DNA of 64,000 bases from an uncultured Methylophilaceae bacterium (GTDB taxonomy: Bacteria; Pseudomonadota; Gammaproteobacteria; Burkholderiales; Methylophilaceae): positions 215,489 through 279,488 of the forward strand of contig CAIULB010000030.1 in assembly GCA_903899965.1 (NCBI GenBank). The letters run 5' to 3'. Shown here one piece after another: positions 9,454-18,231 of the stretch. Numbering within the stretch: the stretch's first letter is position 1; the number at the start of each line of letters is the position of its first letter. Made by a program: the position numbers and the translations under genes. The notes under the pieces are model-generated. The model searched no databases. It was not told the origin of the DNA and worked only from the letters and a program-made list of their open reading frames with translations.

Positions 9454-11118
9454 ATGCTTCATCTAATGACTTCAAAGCTATTCCATTTAAAGTTATCCAA
9501 TTCACCCTCATACAAAAGGCTTTCTTACGCGCTATTTAGCGCACTTGCCATTTTCATCCTGCTGACCTTCAAGCAATATGGCGTGAGCAATGATGAGGAA
9601 GTGCAGCATGTCTATGGTCAATTACTGCTTAAGTTTTATAGCTCAGGCTTTGCAGATCAATCAGCCTTTACCTACAAAAATCTTTATTTATACGGCGGAT
9701 TTTTCGATTTAGTCGCCGCATCACTAGAAAAAATTCTACCGATTTGGGTGTGGGACATTCGCCACTTACTTTCAGCCACATTCGGGTTTGCTGGCATTAT
9801 TGCGGTTTACAAAATCACCAAAAAATTAGCGGGTGAACGTGCCGCATTTTTGGCCGCCCTTTTGCTCACAATTACCGGCGCTTGGTCTGGCGCTATGTTT
9901 ACCCACACCAAAGATGTTTCATTTGGCGCTAGTATGGTTTGGGCGCTTTATTACACAACATTGATATCAGACAAGCTAGACCGCATTCCACGCAATCTAA
10001 GCATTAAGTTGGGCATCGCAGTAGGCTTCGCACTTGGATTGCGTATTGGCGGTGCATTTGCTGTGATTTATTTACTGCTATTAGTTTTGATTGCCAGCCT
10101 CATCCAAGCGCAAAGCTTTAAAGAAAAATTAAACTTTTACACTAAAGCTTTTATCGGCTTATTACCTGCTGGCATTGTTGCCTTTGCCCTCATGGCTTTG
10201 TTTTGGCCCTGGGCAATGATGGGCGCTGACCACATTTTGATTGCTGCAAAATCCTTTTCGCACTTTGAATTTGATATGAGCACTATTACAAATGGCCAAT
10301 GGTTCAGCATCGGTAACATTTCACGTTTTTATCTATTTGAATATTTGGCTATACGCTTACCTGAAGTCTTTTTAATAGGCTTGCTTGCTGGACTAGCGGC
10401 TTGCGGCGCAGAACTTTTGCGTATTAACACACACTTTCGCGCTTACTTTTCAGGAAAGTTGCCTGAAATTGCTTTAGCAATCAGCTTACTATTTCCTCTT
10501 TTATTTGTCCTTTATGACAGGCCTGCTCTCTACAATGGCGTGCGGCACTTTACTTTTATTATTCCATCACTCGCTATTTTTGCAGGCATCGGCATATCAA
10601 ACACCTCCCAAATGCTATTAAGTTATCCGCGCTGGAAAATCATCTTTACTAGCATCTGTTTGTTATTAGCTTCAAATACCTGTTACCTATTATTCAATCT
10701 GCACCCTTATCAATATATTTACTACAATCACTTTGCCGCCAAAAACATGCAGCAAGCCGAACATATTTGGGAAGGTGATTACTGGGCTAGCAACCTCATA
10801 GAATCAAGCAAAATTCTCACTAACTACATCAATGCTGAGGAAGCACGTCAAGCAAAGAAATCAGACGAGCCATACTATGTAGCGGTTTGTGCAGAATCAT
10901 TTCAAGGGCAAGTGTATTTAGACAAACGCTTTGTGGTGACGAGAGACTGGGTACGTGCAGATTTTTACATTTCGGCAACCACAATGAATAATGATGCCAT
11001 GCTAAATGGAAAAATTATTGGTGTTGTTGAACGCCTTGGTGCCAAAATTGCAGTGGTGAAAGATCGACGTGATTTAGTCGGTCAAGATCGCCGCCCACAC
11101 CAAGCAAAGCCTGATTAA
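9454..11118 (+). CDS. GT-C fold membrane glycosyltransferase (GT39/ArnT-like)
   Basis: A 554-residue protein with about ten to twelve hydrophobic segments. After the first helix comes a periplasmic loop with adjacent acidic residues (SNDEEVQH), the position of the catalytic acid in GT-C enzymes such as PMT and ArnT. The C-terminal 100 residues form a soluble domain. Such enzymes take a sugar from a polyprenyl phosphate donor on the periplasmic side. An open start at 9400 overlaps queG; the ATG at 9454 lies after the queG stop and just ahead of the first helix, so it is preferred. It leads a four-gene run with the next three genes (8, 14 and -4 bases apart). The exact acceptor is unknown; lipid A is an inference from the neighbours. 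Confidence 0.72.
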   Translation: MLHLMTSKLFHLKLSNSPSYKRLSYALFSALAIFILLTFKQYGVSNDEEVQHVYGQLLLKFYSSGFADQSAFTYKNLYLYGGFFDLVAASLEKILPIWVWDIRHLLSATFGFAGIIAVYKITKKLAGERAAFLAALLLTITGAWSGAMFTHTKDVSFGASMVWALYYTTLISDKLDRIPRNLSIKLGIAVGFALGLRIGGAFAVIYLLLLVLIASLIQAQSFKEKLNFYTKAFIGLLPAGIVAFALMALFWPWAMMGADHILIAAKSFSHFEFDMSTITNGQWFSIGNISRFYLFEYLAIRLPEVFLIGLLAGLAACGAELLRINTHFRAYFSGKLPEIALAISLLFPLLFVLYDRPALYNGVRHFTFIIPSLAIFAGIGISNTSQMLLSYPRWKIIFTSICLLLASNTCYLLFNLHPYQYIYYNHFAAKNMQQAEHIWEGDYWASNLIESSKILTNYINAEEARQAKKSDEPYYVAVCAESFQGQVYLDKRFVVTRDWVRADFYISATTMNNDAMLNGKIIGVVERLGAKIAVVKDRRDLVGQDRRPHQAKPD

Positions 11119-11126
11119 GGAAAAAA

Positions 11127-12149
11127 ATGACTGATCGATACACACAAAGCCCACACATTACTGTCATTGTTCCAGCTTTTAATGAGGCTGCAGCGATTTC
11201 GAACACGGTTGCTAACATTGCGCATCACCTGCAACAACTCAGTCCAAACTGGGATGTGGTCGTGATTGATGATGGCAGTCGTGACCAAACTGCGAATGTG
11301 GTGCGGGCACTACCTAAAGAACTTAATACAACGCTAGTGCGCTTCTCTCGCAACTTCGGTAAAGAGTATGCCATTACGGCTGGCTTAGAGAATGCCTCTG
11401 GCGACATCGTGATTTGTATGGATGCTGATGGGCAACACTCCTCAGAATTGTTGGCGCAAATGCTAGAAAAATGGCGCGGAGGCTATGACATGGTTTACGC
11501 CGTGCGGCAAGACCGTGAAGTCGAATCAAATTTCAAAAGATGGGGTTCTAAAATTTTTTATGGTGCGATGAGCTTAAGTGGGCAAATTAACATTCCTCCT
11601 GATGCTGGTGATTTCCGCCTCATGGATAGACAAGTTGTGAACGCCCTATTATCTTTGCCAGAGCGCAATCGCTTTATGAAAGGGATTTATGCTTGGGTAG
11701 GTTACAAGTCTATAGGCATTCCCTACTTTCCTCTAGACCGAACGCACGGTGAAAGTACTTTCTCCAAACTTAAGCTGATCCAACTTGCTTGGACAGGCAT
11801 TACTAGTTTTTCTGTGATGCCACTTCGCTTAGCGAGTGCCTTGGGCGCATCTTTAGCATTTATTGCTTTCATCTACGGCATTTATGTAGTGATAGACAGA
11901 CTGTTCTTCGCTGAGTCTGTTCCTGGCTGGCCAACTGTGGTTGCCAGCATGATGTTTTTTGCAGGCGTACAGCTATTATTCATTGGCATTTTGGGGGAGT
12001 ATTTGGCTCGCGTATACGACGAAGTAAAAGGCCGCCCTTCTTACATTGTGGCTGAAATTGCAAAACCTCATGGTACAAAGACAGCTTCAAAACCGCGTGC
12101 ATCAAAAGCTAAAACACAAGTGCCTGCTGAGCAAGATTTATTAATCTAG
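11127..12149 (+). CDS. GT2 polyprenyl-phosphate sugar transferase (GtrB/ArnC-like)
   Basis: 340 residues. The GT2 catalytic domain (about 8-230) has VPAFNEA, VVIDDGSRD and CMDADGQH (the DxD metal site). Two C-terminal membrane helices (about 235-300) and a basic tail follow, the architecture of GtrB, ArnC and DPM synthases. These load a sugar from a nucleotide donor onto undecaprenyl phosphate on the cytoplasmic face. A GGAAAAA sequence precedes the ATG. Together with the flanking GT-C enzyme, GtrA-like flippase and deacetylase this suggests a lipid-linked hexosamine donor; the sugar itself is not determined by the sequence. Confidence 0.87.
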   Translation: MTDRYTQSPHITVIVPAFNEAAAISNTVANIAHHLQQLSPNWDVVVIDDGSRDQTANVVRALPKELNTTLVRFSRNFGKEYAITAGLENASGDIVICMDADGQHSSELLAQMLEKWRGGYDMVYAVRQDREVESNFKRWGSKIFYGAMSLSGQINIPPDAGDFRLMDRQVVNALLSLPERNRFMKGIYAWVGYKSIGIPYFPLDRTHGESTFSKLKLIQLAWTGITSFSVMPLRLASALGASLAFIAFIYGIYVVIDRLFFAESVPGWPTVVASMMFFAGVQLLFIGILGEYLARVYDEVKGRPSYIVAEIAKPHGTKTASKPRASKAKTQVPAEQDLLI

Positions 12150-12163
12150 CCAGTAAAAACAGC

Positions 12164-12556
12164 ATGCCTAAAAGCCATACGCAATCTATTTCTTGGTTCA
12201 CGATTATTGGCGCACTTGCCGCGCTAACCCATTACATCGTTGCGGTCGGCCTCGAGCATAGCGCTTTTCTAACAGCATCTCATGCCAACGTGGCGGGCTT
12301 TGTTACGGCATTTCCTGTCAGTTATTTTGGTCATCAAAAATATAGTTTTGCTGGTAATGATTCAAGCCATCGCCATGCGTTGCCTCGCTTTCTATCAGTC
12401 GCCATTTTGGGATTTTTAGCAAACCAAACCTTAGTTTTAAATGCACTGCAATATACCAAGCTACCATTTTGGTTTGTGCTTGGGGTAGTGATGGTATTAG
12501 TGGCCGCAAGCACCTATCTTTTAAGCAAATTTTGGGCATTCAAAGGCACAAAATGA
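12164..12556 (+). CDS. GtrA-like membrane protein (lipid-linked sugar flippase candidate)
   Basis: 130 residues with four predicted membrane helices, a short N-terminus and a conserved GHQKYSFAG segment between helices 2 and 3, as in the GtrA/DPMS-associated family. GtrA proteins are thought to flip undecaprenyl-phosphate sugars across the inner membrane. The final stop overlaps the next gene's start as ATGA, so translation of the deacetylase is likely coupled to it. Function is assigned from family and context; no direct residue-level activity motif is known. Confidence 0.82.
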   Translation: MPKSHTQSISWFTIIGALAALTHYIVAVGLEHSAFLTASHANVAGFVTAFPVSYFGHQKYSFAGNDSSHRHALPRFLSVAILGFLANQTLVLNALQYTKLPFWFVLGVVMVLVAASTYLLSKFWAFKGTK

Positions 12557-13341
12557 AGCTGATTTTGTGTGCGGATGACTTCGGAAAAAGCGAAGCAATA
12601 GATCAAGCGATTATCCAACTGATTGAGATGCATAGATTAAGCGCAACTTCTTGCATGACACTCAGCCCTCTCTGGTCGCAAGCCTCCAAAAAACTCACCT
12701 CCAGCATTAGAGAGAAAGCGGCCATAGGTCTACACCTTGACTTTACTCACTTTGGTAATGCTATTAGTCATCCAAAATTGGTCCTATTGAGCCTTGCACG
12801 ATTACTTCCAACAGCAAGTATTAAGCTAAGCATTAATCAACAACTAGATGCTTTTGAGGCCGCCGTTGGGACTAAGCCTGATTATGTAGATGGTCATCAA
12901 CATGTTCATCAACTACCTCAAATTAGAGATGAATTGATTGAAATATTATTAACAAGATATAGCGAAAATTTACCTTGGTTGAGGATTGCAAAACCGCCTC
13001 TTACAGACGGCCTTAAAGGTATGATTATTAGAGCTTTGGGATCTAGCGCGCTTGAGAAAAAAGCAAAAGCAGAAGGATTTATGTGTTCAGGTGATTTATT
13101 AGGCGCTTATGGCTTTAATGGATCTAGCGATGATTATCTAGCACGCTTTAGAGGTTGGCTTCAAGAGGTCAAAAACAACACAGCTGTGCCAGTGCTGATG
13201 TGTCACCCTGCAGTCGACATGCCGATTAATGCGAAAGATGTAATTTACCCTGCGAGGGTAAGAGAGTTTGAAGTTTTAGCAAGCAACAAGCTCGCTAAGG
13301 AATTGAAAGGATTTAGCTTAGTTAAAAGTCCTAATGGCTAA
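12553..13341 (+). CDS. ChbG/YdjC-family carbohydrate deacetylase
   Basis: 262 residues. The metal site of the YdjC/ChbG/HpnK superfamily is visible: CADDFGKS at residues 6-13 (paired Asp), an early GLHLDFTHFG His, and DGHQHVHQLP near residue 115. These enzymes remove N-acetyl groups from GlcNAc-type sugars. In this place, after a polyprenyl-sugar transferase and a flippase, it parallels NaxD of Francisella and LgmC of Bordetella, which deacetylate a lipid-linked HexNAc before transfer to lipid A. HpnK in hopanoid clusters is a related alternative, but no hopanoid genes are nearby. The start is the ATG in the ATGA overlap. Confidence 0.85.
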   Translation: MKLILCADDFGKSEAIDQAIIQLIEMHRLSATSCMTLSPLWSQASKKLTSSIREKAAIGLHLDFTHFGNAISHPKLVLLSLARLLPTASIKLSINQQLDAFEAAVGTKPDYVDGHQHVHQLPQIRDELIEILLTRYSENLPWLRIAKPPLTDGLKGMIIRALGSSALEKKAKAEGFMCSGDLLGAYGFNGSSDDYLARFRGWLQEVKNNTAVPVLMCHPAVDMPINAKDVIYPARVREFEVLASNKLAKELKGFSLVKSPNG

Positions 13342-13350
13342 ATTCAAGCC

Positions 13351-13851
13351 CTAGCTTTGTGCTGGCACAACTGCTGGCAGTTTTTTGATTTTCTTGGTTG
13401 CTTTAACCATCTTCACAGGCTTCTGCATCACACAATATTCTGAACCAGAATCACCACCATTTTCATCTGGCTCGTAATAGTGGTTGGTATAAGCCCAACG
13501 TGTACTAGAGATTTTTTGAATATCGGCAATACCAGTGCTGTATTCTGCATTGCGAGCATCAGAAAGATTGAACGTCAAAGCTAATCTATATCCACTAGCA
13601 ATTGCTTGGCCTTTATAAACCAAAGCATTTTCTGTCTCAGTATTAAAATCGTAAACTCCAAAACTGCCATGACTACTGATGCGGTTAAGCTTTAGCGTCG
13701 CCACCACTTCATACTCTCCCACTTTGTTATTCGTGCCCTTGCATGAATAAATGCCGCTGAAATTTGGCCCTACATATTGATCTTTAGCCTCAACATTGCT
13801 TACAAAATTAAGACCAACCAAAACCAAAGCGGACAACAAGGATTTTTTCAT
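13351..13851 (-). CDS. Secreted hypothetical protein
   Basis: I do not recognise this 166-residue protein. It has a clear signal peptide (MKKSLLSAL followed by a hydrophobic stretch, cut near VEA). The mature part is mostly beta-strand-like with two cysteines (SGIYSCKG and SEYCVMQ) that could form a disulfide, and the C-terminus is rich in lysine and proline. It is probably periplasmic. It stands alone, convergent with the deacetylase gene nine bases away, and has its own upstream region. Confidence 0.75.
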   Translation of the reverse strand: MKKSLLSALVLVGLNFVSNVEAKDQYVGPNFSGIYSCKGTNNKVGEYEVVATLKLNRISSHGSFGVYDFNTETENALVYKGQAIASGYRLALTFNLSDARNAEYSTGIADIQKISSTRWAYTNHYYEPDENGGDSGSEYCVMQKPVKMVKATKKIKKLPAVVPAQS

Positions 13852-14051
13852 GCGATTTTCTTAATAGGGTTTAACAGAGTGCGTATTGTAGCGTGATGCC
13901 GACTTGCTTAGTAGATATCCTGCCTTATCTTTTGATAATTTATGTTTTTACTTTGTTTTGAGTGTTGGCTAGATTATCATAAGCGCTTCGCTAGCAAGCT
14001 TGATCACTGCTCGATTTAAGCGGTATTCGCGTAGTTTACTTTCAGGATTTT

Positions 14052-15635
14052 ATGACGAATTCAAGTCCATCACCCTCACAACAATCCATTTGGCGCTTTA
14101 GTGCCTTTAATTTTGTTTTATTGCTGATCCTTTCGCTTTGGTTATGGCAACAAAACCAACCTATCGCTTTACCAGAGACTCAATTAGCCGCAGACAGTAA
14201 ACTTCAGTGCGTTTCCTATTCGCCTTATTACAAAAGCGGCCAGTCACCCTTAAATATCAACACCCACATCACACATGAGCAAATTGATCATGATTTAGCC
14301 AGCTTGTCTAAGCAGTTTGCTTGCGTACGGATTTATTCTGTCGGCCAAGGGCTGGACTACGTGCCAGAAGCCGCATCTAAGCTAGGCATGAAAGTTTATG
14401 TCGGTGCATGGATAGGCTGGGTAAAAAAACTTAACGAAAAAGAATTAAAACTGGCGATTGATGTTGCCAACAAATATCCTGAAACCGTAAAAGCGCTGAT
14501 TATTGGTAATGAGGTGTTATTGCGCGGCGAACAAACCGAGTCCGCAATGAAGTCATATATTAACCGTGCTAAGTCAGCAACCAGCGTGCCTGTTACGTAT
14601 GCTGACGTTTGGGAGTTTTGGCGCAAACATCCTAAGCTAGAGGAGTCAGTTGATTTTGTGACCGTCCATATTCTGCCATATTGGGAAGATAAACCACAGC
14701 CAATCGAACATGCAGTAGACCACACTGAGAAAGTCATGGGCTTGCTCCGACTAACCTTCAAAAAACCTATCTTAATTGGTGAAACTGGCTGGCCATCCCT
14801 GGGTCGTCAGAGAGAAGGTTCACAACCAAGCATAATCAACCAAGCAAAATACATGCGTGGTTTTTTAAAGACTGCTAATGAAAAGCATTGGAACTACAAT
14901 CTCATTGAAGCTTTTGACCAACCTTGGAAAAGAAGTCTAGAAGGAACGGCTGGTGGATACTGGGGAATTTTTGATGTCAACATGGCGCCTAAATTTCCTT
15001 TTTCAGGCAATGTCTCGGAAAGAGATGATGGCAAATTAGCCATCTACACGGGCTGTTTAGGTGCTGCCCTATTGATTTTTTGGTCGCTTGCGCTGAGCGT
15101 TCGCGCCAAACTTCATCTAGTTAGCATGGCGCTACTTGGCGCACTCATCGGCATTTCTACCCAGCTACAAATAGAATACCTGCTAACAGCATGCCGAACA
15201 CCACAAGAGCTATTATCACTCGGAGGAATTGCATTACTTGGCTTTATAAGCCTTTTAAGCATCCCAGCTTATGTATTTAAGGCTAACAATACAGCTATAA
15301 ACATTATTCAAATCTCGCTGGCCATTATTTTAGTTGCCGCATTCATGGCAACTTACTTACTCTTGACGGATGGTCGTTATCGGGATTTCGCAGTTAGCCT
15401 GTACACATTACCCGTATTGCAATTTTCAATCGGCTTATGGCTACTCAAACAAAGCAAAAAAACAAGTTTCTCCGCTTATCGCTTGATAGCGACATTGCTA
15501 ATTGCAGGTGCTGGGTTCTGTTTTTACAAAGAACAAGGCAATGTGTTAGCCCTTATCTGGCTGATACTCTGCATACTGATTGCTTGGGCAATCTGGCCGA
15601 AAAATAAATTCAGTAAAATCACCCCTGCTATTTAA
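14052..15635 (+). CDS. GH17-like membrane protein with C-terminal transmembrane domain
   Basis: 527 residues. One N-terminal membrane anchor is followed by a GH17-type TIM barrel (about residues 50-325). Its two expected catalytic glutamates are present: acid/base in IIGNEVLLRGE and nucleophile in LIGETGWPSLG. The remainder is six or so hydrophobic helices with no GT2 domain. It appears to be a paralogue of the N-terminal part of the next gene, which has the same barrel fused to a glucan synthase. A role in trimming or transglycosylating beta-1,3-glucan at the periplasmic face is inferred. The two genes are 22 bases apart and probably co-transcribed. Confidence 0.82.
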   Translation: MTNSSPSPSQQSIWRFSAFNFVLLLILSLWLWQQNQPIALPETQLAADSKLQCVSYSPYYKSGQSPLNINTHITHEQIDHDLASLSKQFACVRIYSVGQGLDYVPEAASKLGMKVYVGAWIGWVKKLNEKELKLAIDVANKYPETVKALIIGNEVLLRGEQTESAMKSYINRAKSATSVPVTYADVWEFWRKHPKLEESVDFVTVHILPYWEDKPQPIEHAVDHTEKVMGLLRLTFKKPILIGETGWPSLGRQREGSQPSIINQAKYMRGFLKTANEKHWNYNLIEAFDQPWKRSLEGTAGGYWGIFDVNMAPKFPFSGNVSERDDGKLAIYTGCLGAALLIFWSLALSVRAKLHLVSMALLGALIGISTQLQIEYLLTACRTPQELLSLGGIALLGFISLLSIPAYVFKANNTAINIIQISLAIILVAAFMATYLLLTDGRYRDFAVSLYTLPVLQFSIGLWLLKQSKKTSFSAYRLIATLLIAGAGFCFYKEQGNVLALIWLILCILIAWAIWPKNKFSKITPAI

Positions 15636-15657
15636 TTTTTAGAAAACACTATTTTTT

Positions 15658-18231
15658 ATGCATCCATTTTTTAAGCGTTATATCAAACCGTTATTATTTG
15701 CGAGTTTGATTGCACTCATACACTTTGGGATTTGGAGTGTTTCAAACCGCTCGCTACCAGTGATGAATGCCCCAACCATCGTGAATGGCTTCGCTTATAG
15801 TGGATTTCAAGAAAACCAAAGTCCGCTTGAAAAAGAATACCCTAGCACCGCAGAACTAGAAGCTGATTTAAAGATACTTAGACCTCTGACTAATCGCATA
15901 CGTATTTATGGCGCACTTGAAAACAGCGAGGTCACTGCGCTCGCATCTAATCTAAACTTCGAAATCACAGCGGGCGCCTGGATTAATAGTGATCTCACCG
16001 CAAATCGACGCGAGGTGGATGCACTTAAAGCCAAAATTAAAAACTACCCACATATCGAACGCGCAATTGTAGGTAACGAGTCATTGCTTCGCGAAGACGT
16101 GACCAAAGAAGATCTAATTAGCTATTTAGATGAAGTTCGCTCGAGCACAACGTTACCGATATCAACCGCAGAGCCTTGGCATATCTGGTTAAAAAACCCT
16201 GAGCTAGTTAAACATGTGGATTACATCGCAGTCCACCTACTTCCTTACCACGAAGGTCTTGCAGTTGAAGACGCGGTAAATTATGCATTTCAGCGTTATC
16301 AAGAGCTTGAGGACACCTATCCACGTAAAAAGATTGTAATTACAGAAATTGGCTGGCCTAGCCATGGCCCTACTATTGGTGCGGCAGTTGCTTCAGACGT
16401 TAATCAAGCGCGTTTTGTACGTGAGTTTTTGGCTAAAACCGCGCATAAAAATTATGACTACTATCTAATGGAAGCGTTTGACCAACCTTGGAAGCAAAAA
16501 CTTGAAGGCTGGGCTGGCGCTTACTGGGGTATGTTTGATGCAGAACGCAATCCGAAATACTCACTTCAAGGTGCAGTAGCCAAAGATGATCGCTGGGAAG
16601 AAAAAGCATTATGGGCGAGCTTGATAGGCTTTTTCCCTATTCTATTTATCGCTTATCGCTTTAGACATTGGGGCTCAGGTGGTCGCTTTTCAATGGCAAT
16701 CTTACTTCAAGCATGTATTACAACGCTCGTAGTGGCTTGGAATCTGCCCGGTGATTACTACTACACCGTAAGGGATTTTGTTGTGCTAATTGCCCTTATT
16801 ATCGGCATGGGGCTGACTTCGGCTGTCCTGATGATTTACGGGGTAGAGTTTAGTGAGGTCATGTTTAAGCGGAAATGGAATCGCACCTTCGAACGTGCAA
16901 TACCTGTATCTGCCGACAAAGAACTCTTTGTATCCATTCATCTAGCTTGCTACAACGAACCGCCTGCCATGGTCATTACTACCATTGAAAGCCTTGCGAA
17001 GCTAAATTACACAAACTTCGAAGTGATCGTGGTGGATAACAACACCAAAGACGAAGCCAAATGGAAGCCGATTGAAGAGTATATGGAGAAGATGCCAGAC
17101 AACTTCCGCTTCTTCCACTTGCCACAATGGCCTGGATTTAAAGCTGGCGCCCTGAACTTTGCGCTAGACCAAACCAACCCTAAAACTCAAGTTGTCGGCG
17201 TAGTGGATGCTGATTATGAGGTCACACCAGATTGGCTTTCTGATTTAGTCCCGCATTTTTCTGATGCTAAAGTAGCGGTTGTTCAAGCACCGCAAGCGCA
17301 TCGAGATTGGGAAAACAACTTCTTCCGCAGAATGAGTAATTGGGAGTTCGAAGGCTTCTTCCGTATCGGCATGCATCACAGGCATGAGCGCAATGCGCTC
17401 ATTCAGCACGGCACGATGACGCTAGTTCGTCATCAACCCTTGGTTGATTTCGGCAAATGGTCTGAATGGTGTATTTGTGAAGATACTGAACTAGGTTTAC
17501 GCCTACTAGAAAATGGCTATGAGCTCCGTTACATCGATGACACCTTTGGTCGCGGCCTTACTCCTTCAGACTTTAAAGCATTGAAGTCACAGCGCTTCCG
17601 CTGGGCATTTGGTGCAATGCAAATCCTAAAACACCATTTACCAAAACTGATTGGCGGCTCAACACTCACCTTTGGCCAACGCTACCACTTCTTGACTGGT
17701 TGGTTTGGTTGGTTAGGAGATGCATTACAGCTTATCTTCACTATCTGCTCTATTGCTTGGACTGCAGCGATGTTATTTGTACCAAGTGCATTTAGCTTAC
17801 CGGTATCTATCATGATTACGCCTATCCTTTGCTTCTTAGTGATTAAAGCAGCACTTGGCCCCATACTTTATCGCAAGACGATGAATTGTAGCTGGAAAGA
17901 TATCTTTGGCGCTTCACTAGCTAGCCTAGGTCTTTCTCACGCGATTGCGCGTGGCGTGATGATGGGTATCATCAAAAAAGACGGCGTATTTAAAGTAACC
18001 GCAAAAGGTAAAGTAAGTATCAATAAATTGCAGATTCTCAATCCAATTATTGAAGAGGTCACTTTACTAGTTTTGCTGATTATATGTAGTCTAGCAATGC
18101 TAATTACACGTGGCTTCACTAATATCGATGCCGAGCTATGGGTGACAATGCTCGCCTTGCAATCACTGCCTTATGCCAGCGCCCTAGCCTGCCAAATTAT
18201 TGCGCAGCGTCCTGATGAGCCAAGTAAGTAA
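15658..18231 (+). CDS. ndvB: GH17-GT2 fusion, beta-glucan synthase (NdvB-like)
   Basis: 857 residues in three parts. An N-terminal anchor and GH17 barrel (about 40-310) carry IVGNESLLRED and ITEIGWPSHG. Next comes a membrane block, then a GT2 synthase domain (about 420-700). The GT2 part shows VVDNNTKDE, VVDADYEV (DxD), CICEDTELGLRL and QRFRWAFGAMQ (the QxxRW motif of processive synthases). A last set of helices follows. This matches the Pseudomonas NdvB and Bradyrhizobium-type beta-1,3 or beta-1,3/1,6-glucan synthases that make periplasmic cyclic glucans. The linkage is an inference. The stop codon abuts the stop of the convergent ROK gene with no spacing. Confidence 0.85.
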   Translation: MHPFFKRYIKPLLFASLIALIHFGIWSVSNRSLPVMNAPTIVNGFAYSGFQENQSPLEKEYPSTAELEADLKILRPLTNRIRIYGALENSEVTALASNLNFEITAGAWINSDLTANRREVDALKAKIKNYPHIERAIVGNESLLREDVTKEDLISYLDEVRSSTTLPISTAEPWHIWLKNPELVKHVDYIAVHLLPYHEGLAVEDAVNYAFQRYQELEDTYPRKKIVITEIGWPSHGPTIGAAVASDVNQARFVREFLAKTAHKNYDYYLMEAFDQPWKQKLEGWAGAYWGMFDAERNPKYSLQGAVAKDDRWEEKALWASLIGFFPILFIAYRFRHWGSGGRFSMAILLQACITTLVVAWNLPGDYYYTVRDFVVLIALIIGMGLTSAVLMIYGVEFSEVMFKRKWNRTFERAIPVSADKELFVSIHLACYNEPPAMVITTIESLAKLNYTNFEVIVVDNNTKDEAKWKPIEEYMEKMPDNFRFFHLPQWPGFKAGALNFALDQTNPKTQVVGVVDADYEVTPDWLSDLVPHFSDAKVAVVQAPQAHRDWENNFFRRMSNWEFEGFFRIGMHHRHERNALIQHGTMTLVRHQPLVDFGKWSEWCICEDTELGLRLLENGYELRYIDDTFGRGLTPSDFKALKSQRFRWAFGAMQILKHHLPKLIGGSTLTFGQRYHFLTGWFGWLGDALQLIFTICSIAWTAAMLFVPSAFSLPVSIMITPILCFLVIKAALGPILYRKTMNCSWKDIFGASLASLGLSHAIARGVMMGIIKKDGVFKVTAKGKVSINKLQILNPIIEEVTLLVLLIICSLAMLITRGFTNIDAELWVTMLALQSLPYASALACQIIAQRPDEPSK

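Noticed and set aside
12553..13341. Hopanoid biosynthesis protein HpnK
   Set aside because: The family is shared, but no squalene or hopene genes are near; the polyprenyl-sugar neighbours fit a NaxD/LgmC-type role better.
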